Made by a program: the position numbers and the translations under genes
Assembly: GCF_025398175.1 (NCBI RefSeq)
Contig: NZ_CP099734.1
Coordinates: forward strand, 806,001 to 870,000
From: Photobacterium sp. TY1-4
GTDB lineage: Bacteria; Pseudomonadota; Gammaproteobacteria; Enterobacterales; Vibrionaceae
Length of the DNA: 64,000 nucleotides
Direction: 5' to 3'
Notes under the pieces: model-generated
Seen by the model: the letters and a program-made list of their open reading frames with translations, nothing else
Databases searched by the model: none
Told to the model about the DNA's origin: nothing
Shown: positions 41,015 through 51,472 of the stretch, in pieces
How positions within the stretch are numbered: the stretch's first letter is position 1
Layout: every line of letters starts with the position of its first letter

Positions 41015-41346
41015 AGGTATGCCTATCCAAAAATGTCACGGGTGTGCATGGTTCTTCTCGTGATACGTGTGATCAGGAATCATCCGATTATCAGCCCTAA
41101 AATTGATCTGGTTCAAATTGTATCGACACAGGAAAGTTATAGTAGTTCACGTCATCTGAGAGTAAGCATGGATTACAGTTCCGGCTTTTGTCTGGGTCTG
41201 AAGTTGATGATTACTGTCTGTTGAGCAAGATGACAACTTCCTTTTGAAGGCTGACTTTACTTTCTCCTATCAGGTTTTGCCTGATTTGCAATTGGCTTTA
41301 CGTTAATTGACTTATACCTTAGCCGGATGAATTTCCGACTATTGAT

Positions 41347-41377
41347 AACCATACCACACCGGTATGGTTTTTTTTTA
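41347..41377 (+). terminator. Orphan intrinsic terminator upstream of fadI
   Basis: Stem AACCATACC/GGTATGGTT, loop ACACC, followed by nine T. No plus-strand gene precedes it, so it probably ends a small RNA or attenuates a long fadI leader. Confidence 0.8.
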
Positions 41378-41456
41378 TCTGCTGCCGAATTCCTGCCTTG
41401 ACCACAAAACCTAAAACGATTGTTTGAAATTAATAACAACTTGATTACAATCATTG

Positions 41457-41467
41457 TGGTCTGACCT
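41457..41467. promoter_or_regulatory. Candidate FadR operator upstream of fadI
   Basis: TGGTCTGACCT contains the symmetric core GGTC-N-GACC of the FadR site. It is 49-59 bp upstream of the fadI start, a position suited to repression. Confidence 0.6.
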
Positions 41468-41515
41468 CTAGTATATGCACCTTGGGTGCCCCTGAAATCA
41501 TCAAAAGGAGTAGCG

Positions 41516-42826
41516 ATGACACGTCTCCAGAATCTCACCATACGTCAGGGTGAGCGCATCGCCGTTGTCAGCGGATTACGGACCCCGTTCGCCCGCCAGG
41601 CCACGGCTTTTAATGGCGTCCCAGCCCTGGATATGGGGAAAATGGTCGTCAATGAAATGCTGCAACAAATGGATTTTGACCCGAAACTGATTGAGCAGGT
41701 GGTCTTTGGCCAGGTGGTGCAAATGCCGGAAGCGCCGAACATTGCCCGGGAAATCGTGCTGGGCACCGGGATGAATATCGGCACCGATGCCTACAGCGTG
41801 ACCCGGGCCTGTGCTACCAGTTTTCAGGCGGCCGCCAACGTCGCGGAAAGCATCATCTCCGGGACGATTGATATCGGGATTGCCGGGGGGGCAGATTCCT
41901 CTTCCGTCTTGCCGATTGGGGTGTCCAAGCAGCTGGCAGCGACGTTGCTGGCGCTGAGCAAAGCGAAAACCATGGGCAAGCGCCTCAAGTTGCTCAGCAA
42001 GCTGAGCATGAAAGATCTGATGCCGGTACCACCTGCGGTTGCGGAATACTCGACGGGCCTGAGCATGGGACAAACGGCCGAGCAAATGGCCAAGACCCAC
42101 GGCATCACCCGTCAGGAGCAGGACGCGCTGGCACACCGCTCGCACACCCTGGCAGCCCAAGCCTGGAACGACGGCCTGATCCGCGATGAAGTGATCACCG
42201 CATTCCCGGAGCCGTACCGCCAGTGGATCGACAAAGACAACAATATTCGGGAAGACTCCAGCCTGGAATCCTATGCCAAGTTGCGTCCGGCGTTTGACCG
42301 CAAGTTCGGCTCCGTGACGGCCGCGAACGCCACCCCGCTGACCGACGGCGCAGCGGTGATTCTGCTGATGCGCGAAGGCCGGGCCAAAGAGCTGGGCCTC
42401 AAGCCGCTCGGTTACATTCGCTCTTATGCGTTTGCTGCGATTGGCGTCGAGCAGGACATGCTGATGGGACCATCGTACGCCACGCCGCTGGCGCTGGATC
42501 GCGCGGGCCTGAGCCTGTCGGATCTGACCCTGATCGATATGCACGAAGCCTTTGCGGCGCAGACCCTGGCCAACGTGAAGATGTTCGGCTCGAAGAAATT
42601 TGCTGAAGAAAAGCTGGGCCGCAGCCAGGCCATCGGTGAGATTGATATGGACAAGTTCAATGTCCTCGGTGGCTCGATTGCCTATGGTCACCCGTTTGCG
42701 GCCACCGGCGCGCGCATGATCACCCAAACCTTACGTGAGCTGCAACGCCGTGGTGGCGGTTTTGCGCTGAACACCGCTTGTGCCGCAGGGGGCCTGGGCG
42801 CTGCAATGATCCTGGAGGCAGAATAA
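41516..42826 (+). CDS. fadI: Acetyl-CoA C-acyltransferase (3-ketoacyl-CoA thiolase) FadI
   Basis: Thiolase of the FadIJ beta-oxidation complex, 436 residues, the same length as E. coli FadI. The nucleophile is Cys99 in [10 protein letters not shown]; the base pair His/Cys lie in [16 protein letters not shown] and [21 protein letters not shown] sits six bases before the ATG, so the longer frame is rejected. Its stop overlaps the fadJ start by one base. Confidence 0.95.
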   Translation: MTRLQNLTIRQGERIAVVSGLRTPFARQATAFNGVPALDMGKMVVNEMLQQMDFDPKLIEQVVFGQVVQMPEAPNIAREIVLGTGMNIGTDAYSVTRACATSFQAAANVAESIISGTIDIGIAGGADSSSVLPIGVSKQLAATLLALSKAKTMGKRLKLLSKLSMKDLMPVPPAVAEYSTGLSMGQTAEQMAKTHGITRQEQDALAHRSHTLAAQAWNDGLIRDEVITAFPEPYRQWIDKDNNIREDSSLESYAKLRPAFDRKFGSVTAANATPLTDGAAVILLMREGRAKELGLKPLGYIRSYAFAAIGVEQDMLMGPSYATPLALDRAGLSLSDLTLIDMHEAFAAQTLANVKMFGSKKFAEEKLGRSQAIGEIDMDKFNVLGGSIAYGHPFAATGARMITQTLRELQRRGGGFALNTACAAGGLGAAMILEAE

Positions 42827-44937
42827 TGACCGAACACGCATCCGCATTTTCTTTATCTTATGCTGACAACGGCGTGGCCTGGCTGAAGGTCGATGTGCCG
42901 GAAGAGAAAATGAATACGCTGCAGTCCGCCTTTGTTGAGCAGGTCTCCGAAGTGCTGGCTGAGCTGAAAACCAAGACCGACGTCAAGGGCCTGGTGGTCT
43001 ATTCAGGCAAGCCGGATAACTTTATTGCCGGGGCCGATATTCGCATGCTGGACGCCTGTACCACGGCCGAAGAAGCTGAGCAGCTGGCCACCCAAGGACA
43101 GGAGCTGTTTGACGCCCTGGAGTCGCTGCCGTTTCACGTAGTTGCGGCAATCCACGGCCCGTGTCTGGGCGGTGGTCTGGAGCTGGCGTTGGCCTGTCAC
43201 AGCCGGGTGTGCTCAGATGATGACAAGACCCGTCTGGGCTTGCCAGAAGTCCTGTTGGGCCTGTTGCCGGGCTCGGGCGGTACTCAACGCCTGCCGCGTT
43301 TGATTGGCGTCGCCAATGCGTTGGATATGATCCTGACCGGCAAGCAGCTGCGCGCCAAGAAAGCGAAAAAGCTCGGCGTGGTGGATGAATCCGTGCCGCT
43401 GAGCATTTTGCTCGACATTGCTGAAAAGCAAGCGCTGAAGCCGAAACCGAAACGCAAGCATACCTTCCAGGAGTGGGCGCTGGGCGGCAATGCGCTGGGC
43501 CGCTCGCTGGTGTTTGATCAGGCGGCGAAGAAAACCCGCCAGAAGACCCGCGGCAATTATCCGGCGGCCGATGCCATTCTGGAAGTGATCAAGTACGGCC
43601 TGCAATCGGGACTGGACAAAGGCCTACGCCTGGAAGCCAAGCGCTTCGGCGAGCTGGTGATGTCGCCGGAATCGGCGGCCCTGCGCAGCATCTTTTTTGC
43701 CACCACGGCGATGAAAAAAGAGACCGGTTCCGAGGCTGAGCCGGGGACTATCAGCCGCGTCGGCGTGCTGGGCGGCGGCCTGATGGGCGGCGGGATCAGC
43801 CATGTGACGGCGGTGAAGGCCGGCTATCCGGTGCGGATCAAGGATATTGCCAACGACGGCCTGCTCAATGCCATGGCTTACAATTACAAGCTGCTGGATA
43901 AAAAGCGCAAACGCCGCATCATCAGCAAGGCGGATTTGCAAAAGCAGATGCTGTCGATCACCGGCGGCACGGATCACACCGGTTTTAACCAGGTTGATGT
44001 GGTGGTCGAAGCGGTGTTTGAAGATCTGAACCTCAAGCACCAGATGGTGCGTGAGATTGAGCAGCACGCCAAACCGGAGACCATTTTTGCCACCAATACG
44101 TCCTCATTGCCGATCCATCAGATCGCAGAAGCGGCTGAGCGTCCGGCGCAGGTGGTTGGGTTGCATTACTTCAGCCCGGTCGAGAAAATGCCGCTGGTGG
44201 AAGTGATCCCCCATGCCGGGACTTCGCCGGAGACAGTGGCGACTGTCGTTGCGCTGGCGAAGAAGCAGGGCAAGACTCCGATTGTGGTCGGCGATAAAGC
44301 CGGGTTCTACGTCAACCGGATCCTGGCGCCTTATATGAATGAAGCGGCCAATGTGCTGTTGGGCGGTGAGCCGATTGAACACCTGGATACAGCGCTGCTC
44401 GACTTCGGCTTCCCGGTCGGCCCGATCACCCTGCTGGATGAAGTCGGTGTGGATATCGGCGCGAAAATTATGCCGATCCTGGTCAATGAGCTGGGCGACC
44501 GTTTCCAGGGGCCGGACGTGTTTGAGACGCTGCTTAACGATGGCCGCAAAGGGCGCAAGAGCGGCAAGGGCTTCTACCTGTATAACAGCAAGAAGAAGTC
44601 GGTCGATAAGAGCGTGTATAAACTGCTGAATGTGCAGCCGGAGAAAAAAGCCGACGCGAAGACGATCGCGATGCGCTGTACGCTGATGATGCTCAATGAA
44701 GCTGCCCGCTGTCTTGACGAAGGGGTGATCCGCTCACCACGCGACGGCGATATCGGAGCGATTTTCGGCATCGGGTTCCCGCCGTTCCTGGGCGGTCCGT
44801 TCCGCTACATGGATCAGCTCGGCGCAGCCCGGGTGGTCGAGCTACTCAATGAATACACCAATAAATATGGTCAGCGCTTCAAGCCGTGCGACAAGCTGGT
44901 CGCCATGGCTAGCGAAAACCAGCGTTTCTATGACTAA
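42826..44937 (+). CDS. fadJ: Fatty acid oxidation complex alpha subunit FadJ
   Basis: Bifunctional enoyl-CoA hydratase and 3-hydroxyacyl-CoA dehydrogenase, 703 residues. The N-terminal crotonase domain has [18 protein letters not shown] and [20 protein letters not shown] with the two catalytic Glu. The NAD-binding domain starts near residue 320 with [12 protein letters not shown], and the catalytic His region is [17 protein letters not shown]. It overlaps fadI (TAATG) and has GGAGG upstream. With FadI it degrades medium/long-chain acyl-CoA. Confidence 0.96.
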   Translation: MTEHASAFSLSYADNGVAWLKVDVPEEKMNTLQSAFVEQVSEVLAELKTKTDVKGLVVYSGKPDNFIAGADIRMLDACTTAEEAEQLATQGQELFDALESLPFHVVAAIHGPCLGGGLELALACHSRVCSDDDKTRLGLPEVLLGLLPGSGGTQRLPRLIGVANALDMILTGKQLRAKKAKKLGVVDESVPLSILLDIAEKQALKPKPKRKHTFQEWALGGNALGRSLVFDQAAKKTRQKTRGNYPAADAILEVIKYGLQSGLDKGLRLEAKRFGELVMSPESAALRSIFFATTAMKKETGSEAEPGTISRVGVLGGGLMGGGISHVTAVKAGYPVRIKDIANDGLLNAMAYNYKLLDKKRKRRIISKADLQKQMLSITGGTDHTGFNQVDVVVEAVFEDLNLKHQMVREIEQHAKPETIFATNTSSLPIHQIAEAAERPAQVVGLHYFSPVEKMPLVEVIPHAGTSPETVATVVALAKKQGKTPIVVGDKAGFYVNRILAPYMNEAANVLLGGEPIEHLDTALLDFGFPVGPITLLDEVGVDIGAKIMPILVNELGDRFQGPDVFETLLNDGRKGRKSGKGFYLYNSKKKSVDKSVYKLLNVQPEKKADAKTIAMRCTLMMLNEAARCLDEGVIRSPRDGDIGAIFGIGFPPFLGGPFRYMDQLGAARVVELLNEYTNKYGQRFKPCDKLVAMASENQRFYD

Positions 44938-44980
44938 CGTTTTGATGATGAAGGCTTTTGTCCTTCAGTAACCTCAATCA

Positions 44981-45009
44981 AACGGCCTGCACATGCAGGC
45001 CGTTTTTTT
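44981..45009. terminator. Intrinsic terminator of fadIJ
   Basis: 10-bp stem AACGGCCTGC/GCAGGCCGTT with loop ACAT and seven T. It may also serve the convergent small gene. Confidence 0.9.
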
Positions 45010-45059
45010 ATGTTCTGGACAGTGCTGAAGGCCAGGGGTTTTCTCCAACCTTGCGTGTG

Positions 45060-45401
45060 TTACTGAAGTCGTTTGGCCCAGTTGCCCTGGTGCTGCCGGT
45101 CGCAATTCTCTTCACTGTCATAAATGACATGCCGGGCGATCGACTTGAGGCGGATCCCCATCGAACCGAGTTGGTTCTGAATGAGCGTATTCAGCTGCGC
45201 CTGATGTGTACCCGATGTGAAGTTGGCGAGCTGCGCATTGGTCTCGAACACGCACACGATTTTTAAGCTGTCCGGAAAATTGGCGTAGTTCACCACATGG
45301 GTCAGCCACAGAAAGCCGTCGCAGGTGTTCAGAGCGGCGTCGCATACATTGGTCAGTACGGCTCTGAGCTGGTTGTCTGTTTTCTTATCTTGTTTTCGCA
45401 C
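45060..45401 (-). CDS. Conserved hypothetical protein (Vibrionaceae small basic protein)
   Basis: 113 residues, no signal or membrane segment. It reads as a genuine folded protein (LRAVLTNVCDAALNTCDGFLWLTH, FPDSLKIVCVFET). I recall similar vibrio proteins annotated loosely as Fis-like, but no DNA-binding helix is evident. Start uncertain: GTG at 45401 has AAAAGG six bases upstream and begins with RKQDKK; a GTG 11 codons further upstream is possible. Confidence 0.6.
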   Translation of the reverse strand: MRKQDKKTDNQLRAVLTNVCDAALNTCDGFLWLTHVVNYANFPDSLKIVCVFETNAQLANFTSGTHQAQLNTLIQNQLGSMGIRLKSIARHVIYDSEENCDRQHQGNWAKRLQ

Positions 45402-45506
45402 AAAAGGCCTTTTCTTGGATTGAAGCCGTGGCACTCCCTCATAGAACGTGTGCCGGATGATTGTGATTGCTCAACGTGGTCCAAAGCATGTGTCAGACGG
45501 GGATTC

Positions 45507-45528
45507 AGCCCGCTCAGCGGGCTTTTTT
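45507..45528 (+). terminator. Plus-strand hairpin with T-run at the 3' end of the M16 peptidase gene
   Basis: Stem AGCCCGC/GCGGGCT, loop TCA, followed by TTTTTT on the plus strand. The peptidase gene runs the other way and no plus-strand gene precedes it, so it may stop antisense transcripts. Confidence 0.4.
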
Positions 45529-48279
45529 CTGGAACTCACTGACCGATGCAAGCGGCTCGCCGATCATCAGCGGATCTAAGTTGCTGTGCGCCTGGCCCTG
45601 GCAGTGCATGATCAGCCGGTTGGCGGTGCGCGGTTTGATGATATCGACCACAAAGCGCACCATATCAGCCCGGGTCAGATCGCGCAGCGCTTCGGCGACT
45701 TTCTGGCGCTGGTTAAACTGCTCATCCTTGTTGCCGATGCTGACCCAGAAACGCTGGGCCCGGGCACGCAGGTTGGTGTCCGGCTCGGTGATTTGCGCCA
45801 ACAGCCCCTGTTTGCTGGCCTGCCACTGGGCTTCGTTAAGCTCCAGCAGCACCAGGGCAAAGGCATTGGTGAATTCATCAATGGCTTCGGAGAGCTGCGC
45901 CGGCGAGGCGACCGGAGACTGGATATAGAGGATCAGCCCCGGATGGCGGTTCAGCGGCAGGTTGGCTGTTCCGACCATATACCCCAGTTGCTGCCGGGTC
46001 CGTAATTCATGGAAGAAGGTGGACGACATCAAATGGTTGGCCAGGGTATAGATGGCAATTTTACGTGGTGTCGGTTTGCGTGACTGGTAATACATCAAGA
46101 TGGCCGAGTCGGCATGATTACAATTCACTTCGTGACGCAGCGTACCGGATTTGCCCAGGTGAACCAGTGGCCGCTGGGATTCCCCGTACAGTTGATCCGT
46201 GACCCGGAAGGCGTCTTTGAGAATTTCAGCCAGCGCCAGAGCGTCCTCCTGACGCCAGTTGCCGTAGACGAAGGTGTCGATGTGCAACTCGGCAAACATG
46301 GCATCAACAAACTCGGGCAGCTCGTCCACGCTCAGGGATTCGAGCGCTTCCAGGAGGACCGGAAACGGCGGGTTGTTTGGCTGCAACAGGCCGGTCAGCT
46401 GGTTAAACAGCTGGGAGATCGGTTTGTCTTCGGCTGCATTGCGCCAGTTACGCAGCATCTGGGCCTTGATGTTGTCAAAGCGATCCGGATCGAAAGTACG
46501 ATTGGCAAAGCGATCCAGCAGCAGTTGCATCAGCAGCGGCTGTTTCTCGCTGAACCCGGACAGTTGCAGGGTGACCCCGCCCTGGTGGGCATACAGGTTA
46601 TAGGACATGCCGGCAATTTCTGCCGGATAGGCAGATTCGTTGATCGCTTCGAGCAGCATTTCGACGCACACCCGGGTTTTGACGATATTGCGCGGTGAGC
46701 TGACGGCATGCGGGCTGTCGATCGCCACATAGACCACGCCCTTGGGCACCCGGAATTCATGCTCCTGTTTATACCACAGGCGGAAACCGGGCAAATCCTG
46801 GATCAATTGCGGCGGTAGCTCGGCTTGCGGCGTCAGCGGGAGTGGATCGAGTTGCTCGCAGAGGTACGGGTTGCGCTCGGGCAGCTTCAGCGCCGGCTCA
46901 TCGCCCGGTTGCTGCCAGCGGCGGAGTTGCGCGTCGCTGAAGGGTTTGACGGCGTACGGCGTGTGGTACCACTGGGCAACCCGGTTATATTCCTGCCCCT
47001 GGGCGACCAGCACCAGGCGCATGTTGTCCGGGGTGAAATAGTTGAGCAACTTGCGGATCAGCGGCTCGTCGTAGCCGGCCATCATGTAGTCGCCGTAAAT
47101 TACATCTTCCGGTGCATAGTGGAATAGGTTCATGACCAGATAGCTGACGGTATCGAGCGGGCGGCTTTTTTCCTGGTAGCGAAACGCCATTTCCAGCACC
47201 GAGCGCTTTTCTTCGTAGCGCCAGGCATCCAGCCCTTCGCGCTTGATCAGCGCAATCGTCTGGAACACGGTCGCGACAATCTCGTCGAGCTGCTCCAGCC
47301 CTTTCGGGGTCAGATTGAGGCTGACGGTAAATTCACGGAAGTTACTGCCGCTGACCCCCCCTCCGGCGGCCAGCGTATTGATTAGGCCACGGCTTTTCAG
47401 CACCGACATCAGGCTGCCGCTGCCTTCGTTCCCCAGCAGGTGGGCAATATAGGACAGGGGTTTTTGCCGGTAATAGTGCTCAACCGAGGGCATGGTGAAC
47501 GACAGGGTGAGCTTGCGCACTTCCTTGATCGGTTCAATGGTAATGAGTTTGCCGCTTTCATGGGCGGTCAGCAGCGGCTCTTCAATGGCCGGTTTGGCCA
47601 CGCCGGTATTCGGCACCTGGTGAAAATAGGTCCGGGCATAGCCTTCAAGCTGATCCAGTGATTGCGGCCCCAGCAGGACCAGGCACATCAGCTCGGCGGA
47701 GTAATGGGTGCGGTAAAAATTGAGCAGCTCATCGCGGATCGAGCGGCCTTCGCGATCTTCCAGGGTGCTGAGATCGCCGACGGAAAATTTGGCAAACGGG
47801 TGGGCCGGATTGATGGTTTCCTTATGCACCTGATACAAGCGGCGGACATCGTCTTTGATTTTTAGTTTGTATTCGGAATCAACGGCCTGGCGCTCTTTGT
47901 CCAGCGCTTCGGCGTTGAACAGCGGGGCGGTAAAAAACTGGCCGAAGCGATCCAGACCTTCTTCAAAGGTCGGCGGGGTGACTTCAAAAAAGTAGGTCGT
48001 ATTCTCGGTCCCGGTCCAGGCGTTGTTGCTGCCGCCGCTGCGGTTGATGAAGGTCTGGAACTCGCCGACCTTGGGATATTTTTCTGTGCCCAGAAACAGC
48101 ATGTGCTCGAGAAAATGGGCCATGCCCTGACGGTCAACCGGATCATCAAAGTGCCCGACGTTGACAGACAACGCGGCAGCGGAGCGGGGAGCGTCCGCAT
48201 CATGTACCAGAAGCACCTTGAGCTGGTTATCGAGAGTCAGGTAGCGGTACTGCTTGAGATCGTTGGGGCTGATATGCAC
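45514..48279 (-). CDS. M16 family metallopeptidase (insulinase/pitrilysin type)
   Basis: 921-residue zinc peptidase with four homologous half-domains. The inverted zinc motif HFLEH gives His55, Glu58 and His59; the third ligand is Glu136 in QAVDSEYKLK. E. coli pitrilysin (PtrA) is longer and has a signal peptide; none is visible here, so a cytoplasmic insulysin-like enzyme is likely. It probably degrades oligopeptides. Single gene. Confidence 0.9.
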   Translation of the reverse strand: MHISPNDLKQYRYLTLDNQLKVLLVHDADAPRSAAALSVNVGHFDDPVDRQGMAHFLEHMLFLGTEKYPKVGEFQTFINRSGGSNNAWTGTENTTYFFEVTPPTFEEGLDRFGQFFTAPLFNAEALDKERQAVDSEYKLKIKDDVRRLYQVHKETINPAHPFAKFSVGDLSTLEDREGRSIRDELLNFYRTHYSAELMCLVLLGPQSLDQLEGYARTYFHQVPNTGVAKPAIEEPLLTAHESGKLITIEPIKEVRKLTLSFTMPSVEHYYRQKPLSYIAHLLGNEGSGSLMSVLKSRGLINTLAAGGGVSGSNFREFTVSLNLTPKGLEQLDEIVATVFQTIALIKREGLDAWRYEEKRSVLEMAFRYQEKSRPLDTVSYLVMNLFHYAPEDVIYGDYMMAGYDEPLIRKLLNYFTPDNMRLVLVAQGQEYNRVAQWYHTPYAVKPFSDAQLRRWQQPGDEPALKLPERNPYLCEQLDPLPLTPQAELPPQLIQDLPGFRLWYKQEHEFRVPKGVVYVAIDSPHAVSSPRNIVKTRVCVEMLLEAINESAYPAEIAGMSYNLYAHQGGVTLQLSGFSEKQPLLMQLLLDRFANRTFDPDRFDNIKAQMLRNWRNAAEDKPISQLFNQLTGLLQPNNPPFPVLLEALESLSVDELPEFVDAMFAELHIDTFVYGNWRQEDALALAEILKDAFRVTDQLYGESQRPLVHLGKSGTLRHEVNCNHADSAILMYYQSRKPTPRKIAIYTLANHLMSSTFFHELRTRQQLGYMVGTANLPLNRHPGLILYIQSPVASPAQLSEAIDEFTNAFALVLLELNEAQWQASKQGLLAQITEPDTNLRARAQRFWVSIGNKDEQFNQRQKVAEALRDLTRADMVRFVVDIIKPRTANRLIMHCQGQAHSNLDPLMIGEPLASVSEFQKKAR

Positions 48280-48734
48280 GAGGAGCGCCTATTTTTTTGT
48301 AAATTAAGCTAATTATGACGCCCATTACCGAGGCTGGCAAATCAGTCCGCAGGGACGAGCCAGCTGCCGACGGCGGGAGATTTGACCGGGCCGGGACCCC
48401 ATCTTTGGGGCAGGTCGTCTGGTCGGTCACGCTTCGGCAACTGAAACAGCAGTATGGCTATCCAGCACCGATAGGACTTGCTAGCATAGCGGCACGATTA
48501 ACTGTGAATGTGATCCGGTTTACCCCCGCGCCAATGGGCAGCGATTAGTTGCTGCGTTTGTGTGGCATCTTTTGTGCCAAAGTGGCTGCTTTGACGTATC
48601 AATAAATGCTTTGTGAAAAATAAGTGCTTCGCAATTTAAAAAGCGTTTTAGTGAACCAAGAACAGCTTTTGCGTAAGAGACCGCAATAGCAGCGGTCTGG
48701 ATGGGTAGAGCGTAAACGGGACTGGATAGGCGAT
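48280..48734. other. Gene-free region upstream of sixA
   Basis: No convincing gene. One hairpin (AGACCGC/GCGGTCT, 48678-48684 with 48692-48698) without T-run lies 37 bp before sixA. Divergent promoters are expected here. Confidence 0.4.
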
Positions 48735-49208
48735 ATGCGAATTTATATTATGCGTCATGGTGAAGCGCAGACGTTTGCTCCGACGGATGCGGAACGACCG
48801 TTAACCGGACACGGTCAGCAGCATTCTGAGCAAATGGCGCTGCAACTGGCCAGCCAGCTGTCTGGCGGGTTGGATCTGGTTTGGGTGAGTCCGTACCTGC
48901 GGGCGCAGCAGACCTGGCAGGCGATGGCGCAACACCTGCCAACCCCGGAAAAACTGATGACGGTCGAGGAAATCACCCCATATGGCGGTGCGGAAGATGT
49001 CGCGACTTACCTGAAAGCGATGATTGCGATCGAGCGGCCAGAAACTGTGCTGATTGTGTCGCATTTACCCCTGGTCGGTTATCTGGCCTCTGAGCTGGTG
49101 CCGGGTTTGCCGTCACCGATGTTCCGGACTTCCGCGATTGCGGCGATTGATTATCAGCCGGATACGGAAGCGGCGGAGTTTTTGTGGCAGGCCAATCCGG
49201 AAGGATAA
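48735..49208 (+). CDS. sixA: Phosphohistidine phosphatase SixA
   Basis: 157-residue histidine phosphatase. The catalytic motif MRHGEA has His8; the second His lies in VSHLPLVGYL. In E. coli SixA dephosphorylates ArcB and nitrogen-PTS components, and its gene also neighbours fadJ. No signal peptide, cytoplasmic. Confidence 0.93.
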   Translation: MRIYIMRHGEAQTFAPTDAERPLTGHGQQHSEQMALQLASQLSGGLDLVWVSPYLRAQQTWQAMAQHLPTPEKLMTVEEITPYGGAEDVATYLKAMIAIERPETVLIVSHLPLVGYLASELVPGLPSPMFRTSAIAAIDYQPDTEAAEFLWQANPEG

Positions 49209-49376
49209 ATTGTAAAAAAACGTGATCCGGGGTTAAGGAAGCCCGGCAGGCTGCCGATATAACCAGAGCAGCGGACGCTGGCATAGCGAACAGTATGTCG
49301 CTGATGTTGCTGCGGAGTTGCCGCGTGGTTGAATGCCACCCTTATTTACCGAACAAGAATTGATAAAGTTATTGTT

Positions 49377-49736
49377 ATGAAAGGAATAATACTCGCACTA
49401 CTCGGGACTGTGCTGCTGGCCGGTTGCGTGCAGGGGCCAAGATCACCTCAGATTAATGCCAATGGCGCCATCAAGTGGGCGAACGGGATGCGTGAAGAAA
49501 TGCATATTTCGGCATCGGGCAGTACGCTGACTTTTGCGGTTCCGCCAAGCTTGTTCGGAGCGGGAGGCGTCACGATTTTCTCCCGGATTGACAGTGCCCG
49601 TAATGGTAACTGTGAGCACTATTACAGTGAAGGGGCAGTCAAAACCCGGATGCAGATTTGTGACAGCGGGGAAGTGACCCTGATTGTCGATGGCCGGGTG
49701 ATCAACGTCGGCGCGTTGGCGAAATACGTCTACTAA
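49377..49736 (+). CDS. Small lipoprotein of unknown function
   Basis: 119 residues with lipobox LLAGC (Cys at about residue 17). The mature part is beta-rich with Cys in NGNCEHYY and MQICDSG. I do not recognise a family. Start at the ATG before the signal peptide; the longer frame is rejected. Confidence 0.65.
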   Translation: MKGIILALLGTVLLAGCVQGPRSPQINANGAIKWANGMREEMHISASGSTLTFAVPPSLFGAGGVTIFSRIDSARNGNCEHYYSEGAVKTRMQICDSGEVTLIVDGRVINVGALAKYVY

Positions 49737-49859
49737 TTCTGGGACCGGCGCTATAGCCGCTGTAGCTGTAGCTGTAGCTGTTGGCAGTGAAAGTATAAAG
49801 GTAAAAGCAAAGGAGGCGAACTGCATGCGTGCGGGGATCGCCTCTTCGGCAACGCCACA

Positions 49860-50390
49860 TTAGCGCTCAGGAATCTCAATTAACACCAGCAGGGCACCGT
49901 CGCCGCCAAATTCCAGCGGTGCCTGGTGAAATGCCATCACATCCGGATGCTGGGCCAGCCATTGCGGCGCTTTTTGTTTCAGGATGTGTTTGCCGATCCC
50001 GTGCATCACACAGGCACAGGCAACATTTTCTTTGATACAAGCCGCGATCATCGCTGCCAACTCGCGTTTGGCTTCCCGCTGGGTCATCCCGTGCATATCC
50101 AGATACATATCCGGGACGTACACGCCACGGCGCAGTTTTTTCACTTCATATTTCGACACCCCGGTCCGGGCGTACTGGGTTGGTCCGTGCTCATCCAGGT
50201 GGGGTTCGAACTCGTCGGAAAAGTAAAACTCGTGGTTCAGGGATTCTTTTTCTGACACTTTGGGACGATTAGCCTTCGTGCTCTGTCGGCGCGGCGCGAT
50301 TATGGTATCATGCGACAACTTTTTTACGCCTTTTACCGCATCCTGAAAGAGTGCCAGGTCATCTTCCAGGGTCAGATCTTTTTTACTCAT
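49860..50390 (-). CDS. smrB: Ribosome rescue endonuclease SmrB
   Basis: 176 residues: an N-terminal extension followed by a C-terminal Smr domain with LDMHGMTQREA and HGIGKHILK. SmrB is known to cleave mRNA at collided ribosomes. It is divergent from prmB, with 53 bp between, as in E. coli. Confidence 0.93.
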   Translation of the reverse strand: MSKKDLTLEDDLALFQDAVKGVKKLSHDTIIAPRRQSTKANRPKVSEKESLNHEFYFSDEFEPHLDEHGPTQYARTGVSKYEVKKLRRGVYVPDMYLDMHGMTQREAKRELAAMIAACIKENVACACVMHGIGKHILKQKAPQWLAQHPDVMAFHQAPLEFGGDGALLVLIEIPER

Positions 50391-50443
50391 AATGAATTTC
50401 CAACAACTCTATAGCGGTATTGTAGCGTCATTCGGAGGCTATT

Positions 50444-51376
50444 TTGGATAAGATTTTTGTCGACGAAGCCGTCAACGAACTTCACACATTGCAGGACATG
50501 CTACGTTGGACGGTCAGCCGTTTCAATGCTGCCGGTCTTTTTTATGGTCACGGGACCGATAACGCGTGGGATGAAGCGGTGCAGCTGGTGCTGCCGACTT
50601 TGTATCTGCCGTTAGATATTCCGTCAGAAGTGCGTTTTTCGCGCCTGACCAGCAGCGAGCGCCTGCGCATTGTTGAGCGGGTGATCCGCCGGATCAATGA
50701 GCGGACGCCGGTCGCGTACCTGACCAATAAGGCGTGGTTCTGCGGCATGGAATTTTTCGTCGATGAGCGGGTGTTGGTGCCGCGCTCGCCAATCGGGGAA
50801 TTGATCGAAAACGGGTTCGAACCGTTCCTGGCCGAGCCACCGACCCGGATCATGGATCTGTGCACCGGCTCTGGCTGTATCGGTATTGCCTGCGCCCATG
50901 CGTTCCCGGAAGCGGAAGTGGATATCGTCGATATCTCGACCGACGCCTTGGCCGTGGCTGAGCAGAATATCCACGACCACGGTCTGGAGCAGCAGGTGAT
51001 CCCGCTGCGCTCGGATCTGCTGCGTGATGTGCCGAAAGATCAATATGACCTGATTGTCACCAATCCACCGTATGTGGATCAGGAAGATATGAACAGCCTG
51101 CCAGATGAGTTCCGCCATGAGCCGGAGCTGGGCCTGGCAGCGGGCACCGACGGCCTGAAACTGGTTCGCCGGATCCTGGCCAACGCGCCGGATTACCTGA
51201 AAGAAAACGGCGTGCTGATCTGCGAAGTCGGCAACTCCATGGTCCATATGGAAGAGCAATATCCGCATATTCCATTCACCTGGATCGAGTTTGAAAACGG
51301 CGGCCACGGGGTGTTTATGATGACCCGTGAGCAACTGGTTGCCTGCCAGGACGATTTCAAGCTGTATCGCGATTAA
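50444..51376 (+). CDS. prmB: Ribosomal protein uL3 N5-glutamine methyltransferase
   Basis: SAM-dependent methyltransferase that modifies a glutamine of ribosomal protein L3. 310 residues, the same as E. coli. SAM motif [13 protein letters not shown] starts at residue 138 and the substrate-Gln motif NPPY is 207-210. Translation starts at TTG with GGAGG five bases upstream ([13 protein letters not shown] matches the family N-terminus). Confidence 0.95.
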   Translation: MDKIFVDEAVNELHTLQDMLRWTVSRFNAAGLFYGHGTDNAWDEAVQLVLPTLYLPLDIPSEVRFSRLTSSERLRIVERVIRRINERTPVAYLTNKAWFCGMEFFVDERVLVPRSPIGELIENGFEPFLAEPPTRIMDLCTGSGCIGIACAHAFPEAEVDIVDISTDALAVAEQNIHDHGLEQQVIPLRSDLLRDVPKDQYDLIVTNPPYVDQEDMNSLPDEFRHEPELGLAAGTDGLKLVRRILANAPDYLKENGVLICEVGNSMVHMEEQYPHIPFTWIEFENGGHGVFMMTREQLVACQDDFKLYRD

Positions 51377-51400
51377 GCGAAACCGCTGGAAGAGAAAACA

Positions 51401-51428
51401 AAAAACCGAAGCCCAGGCTTCGGTTTTT
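51401..51428. terminator. Bidirectional terminator between prmB and queC
   Basis: Long near-perfect stem AAAAACCGAAGC/GCTTCGGTTTTT with a very short loop and T-run. Confidence 0.88.
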
Positions 51429-51472
51429 TTTGGCTTTCGCGATAGCTTCTGCATCATCCGACGGCCGGATAT

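Larger units (their letters stand above)
41015..41515. other. Intergenic region between sigma factor and fadI
   Basis: No protein gene seen. It contains an orphan plus-strand terminator (41347-41377) and the FadR-like operator (41457-41467). The first 300 bp have no recognisable feature; a short candidate promoter (TTGGCT, 15-bp spacer, TATACC) ends at 41318. Confidence 0.5.

Noticed and set aside
40916..41224. 102-codon plus-strand frame that would own the orphan terminator
   Set aside because: It starts within the antisense of the sigma gene and its product has no protein-like features; a non-coding transcript is a better explanation.
48315..48548. 77-codon frame upstream of sixA
   Set aside because: No ribosome-binding site, atypical composition and no recognisable domain.
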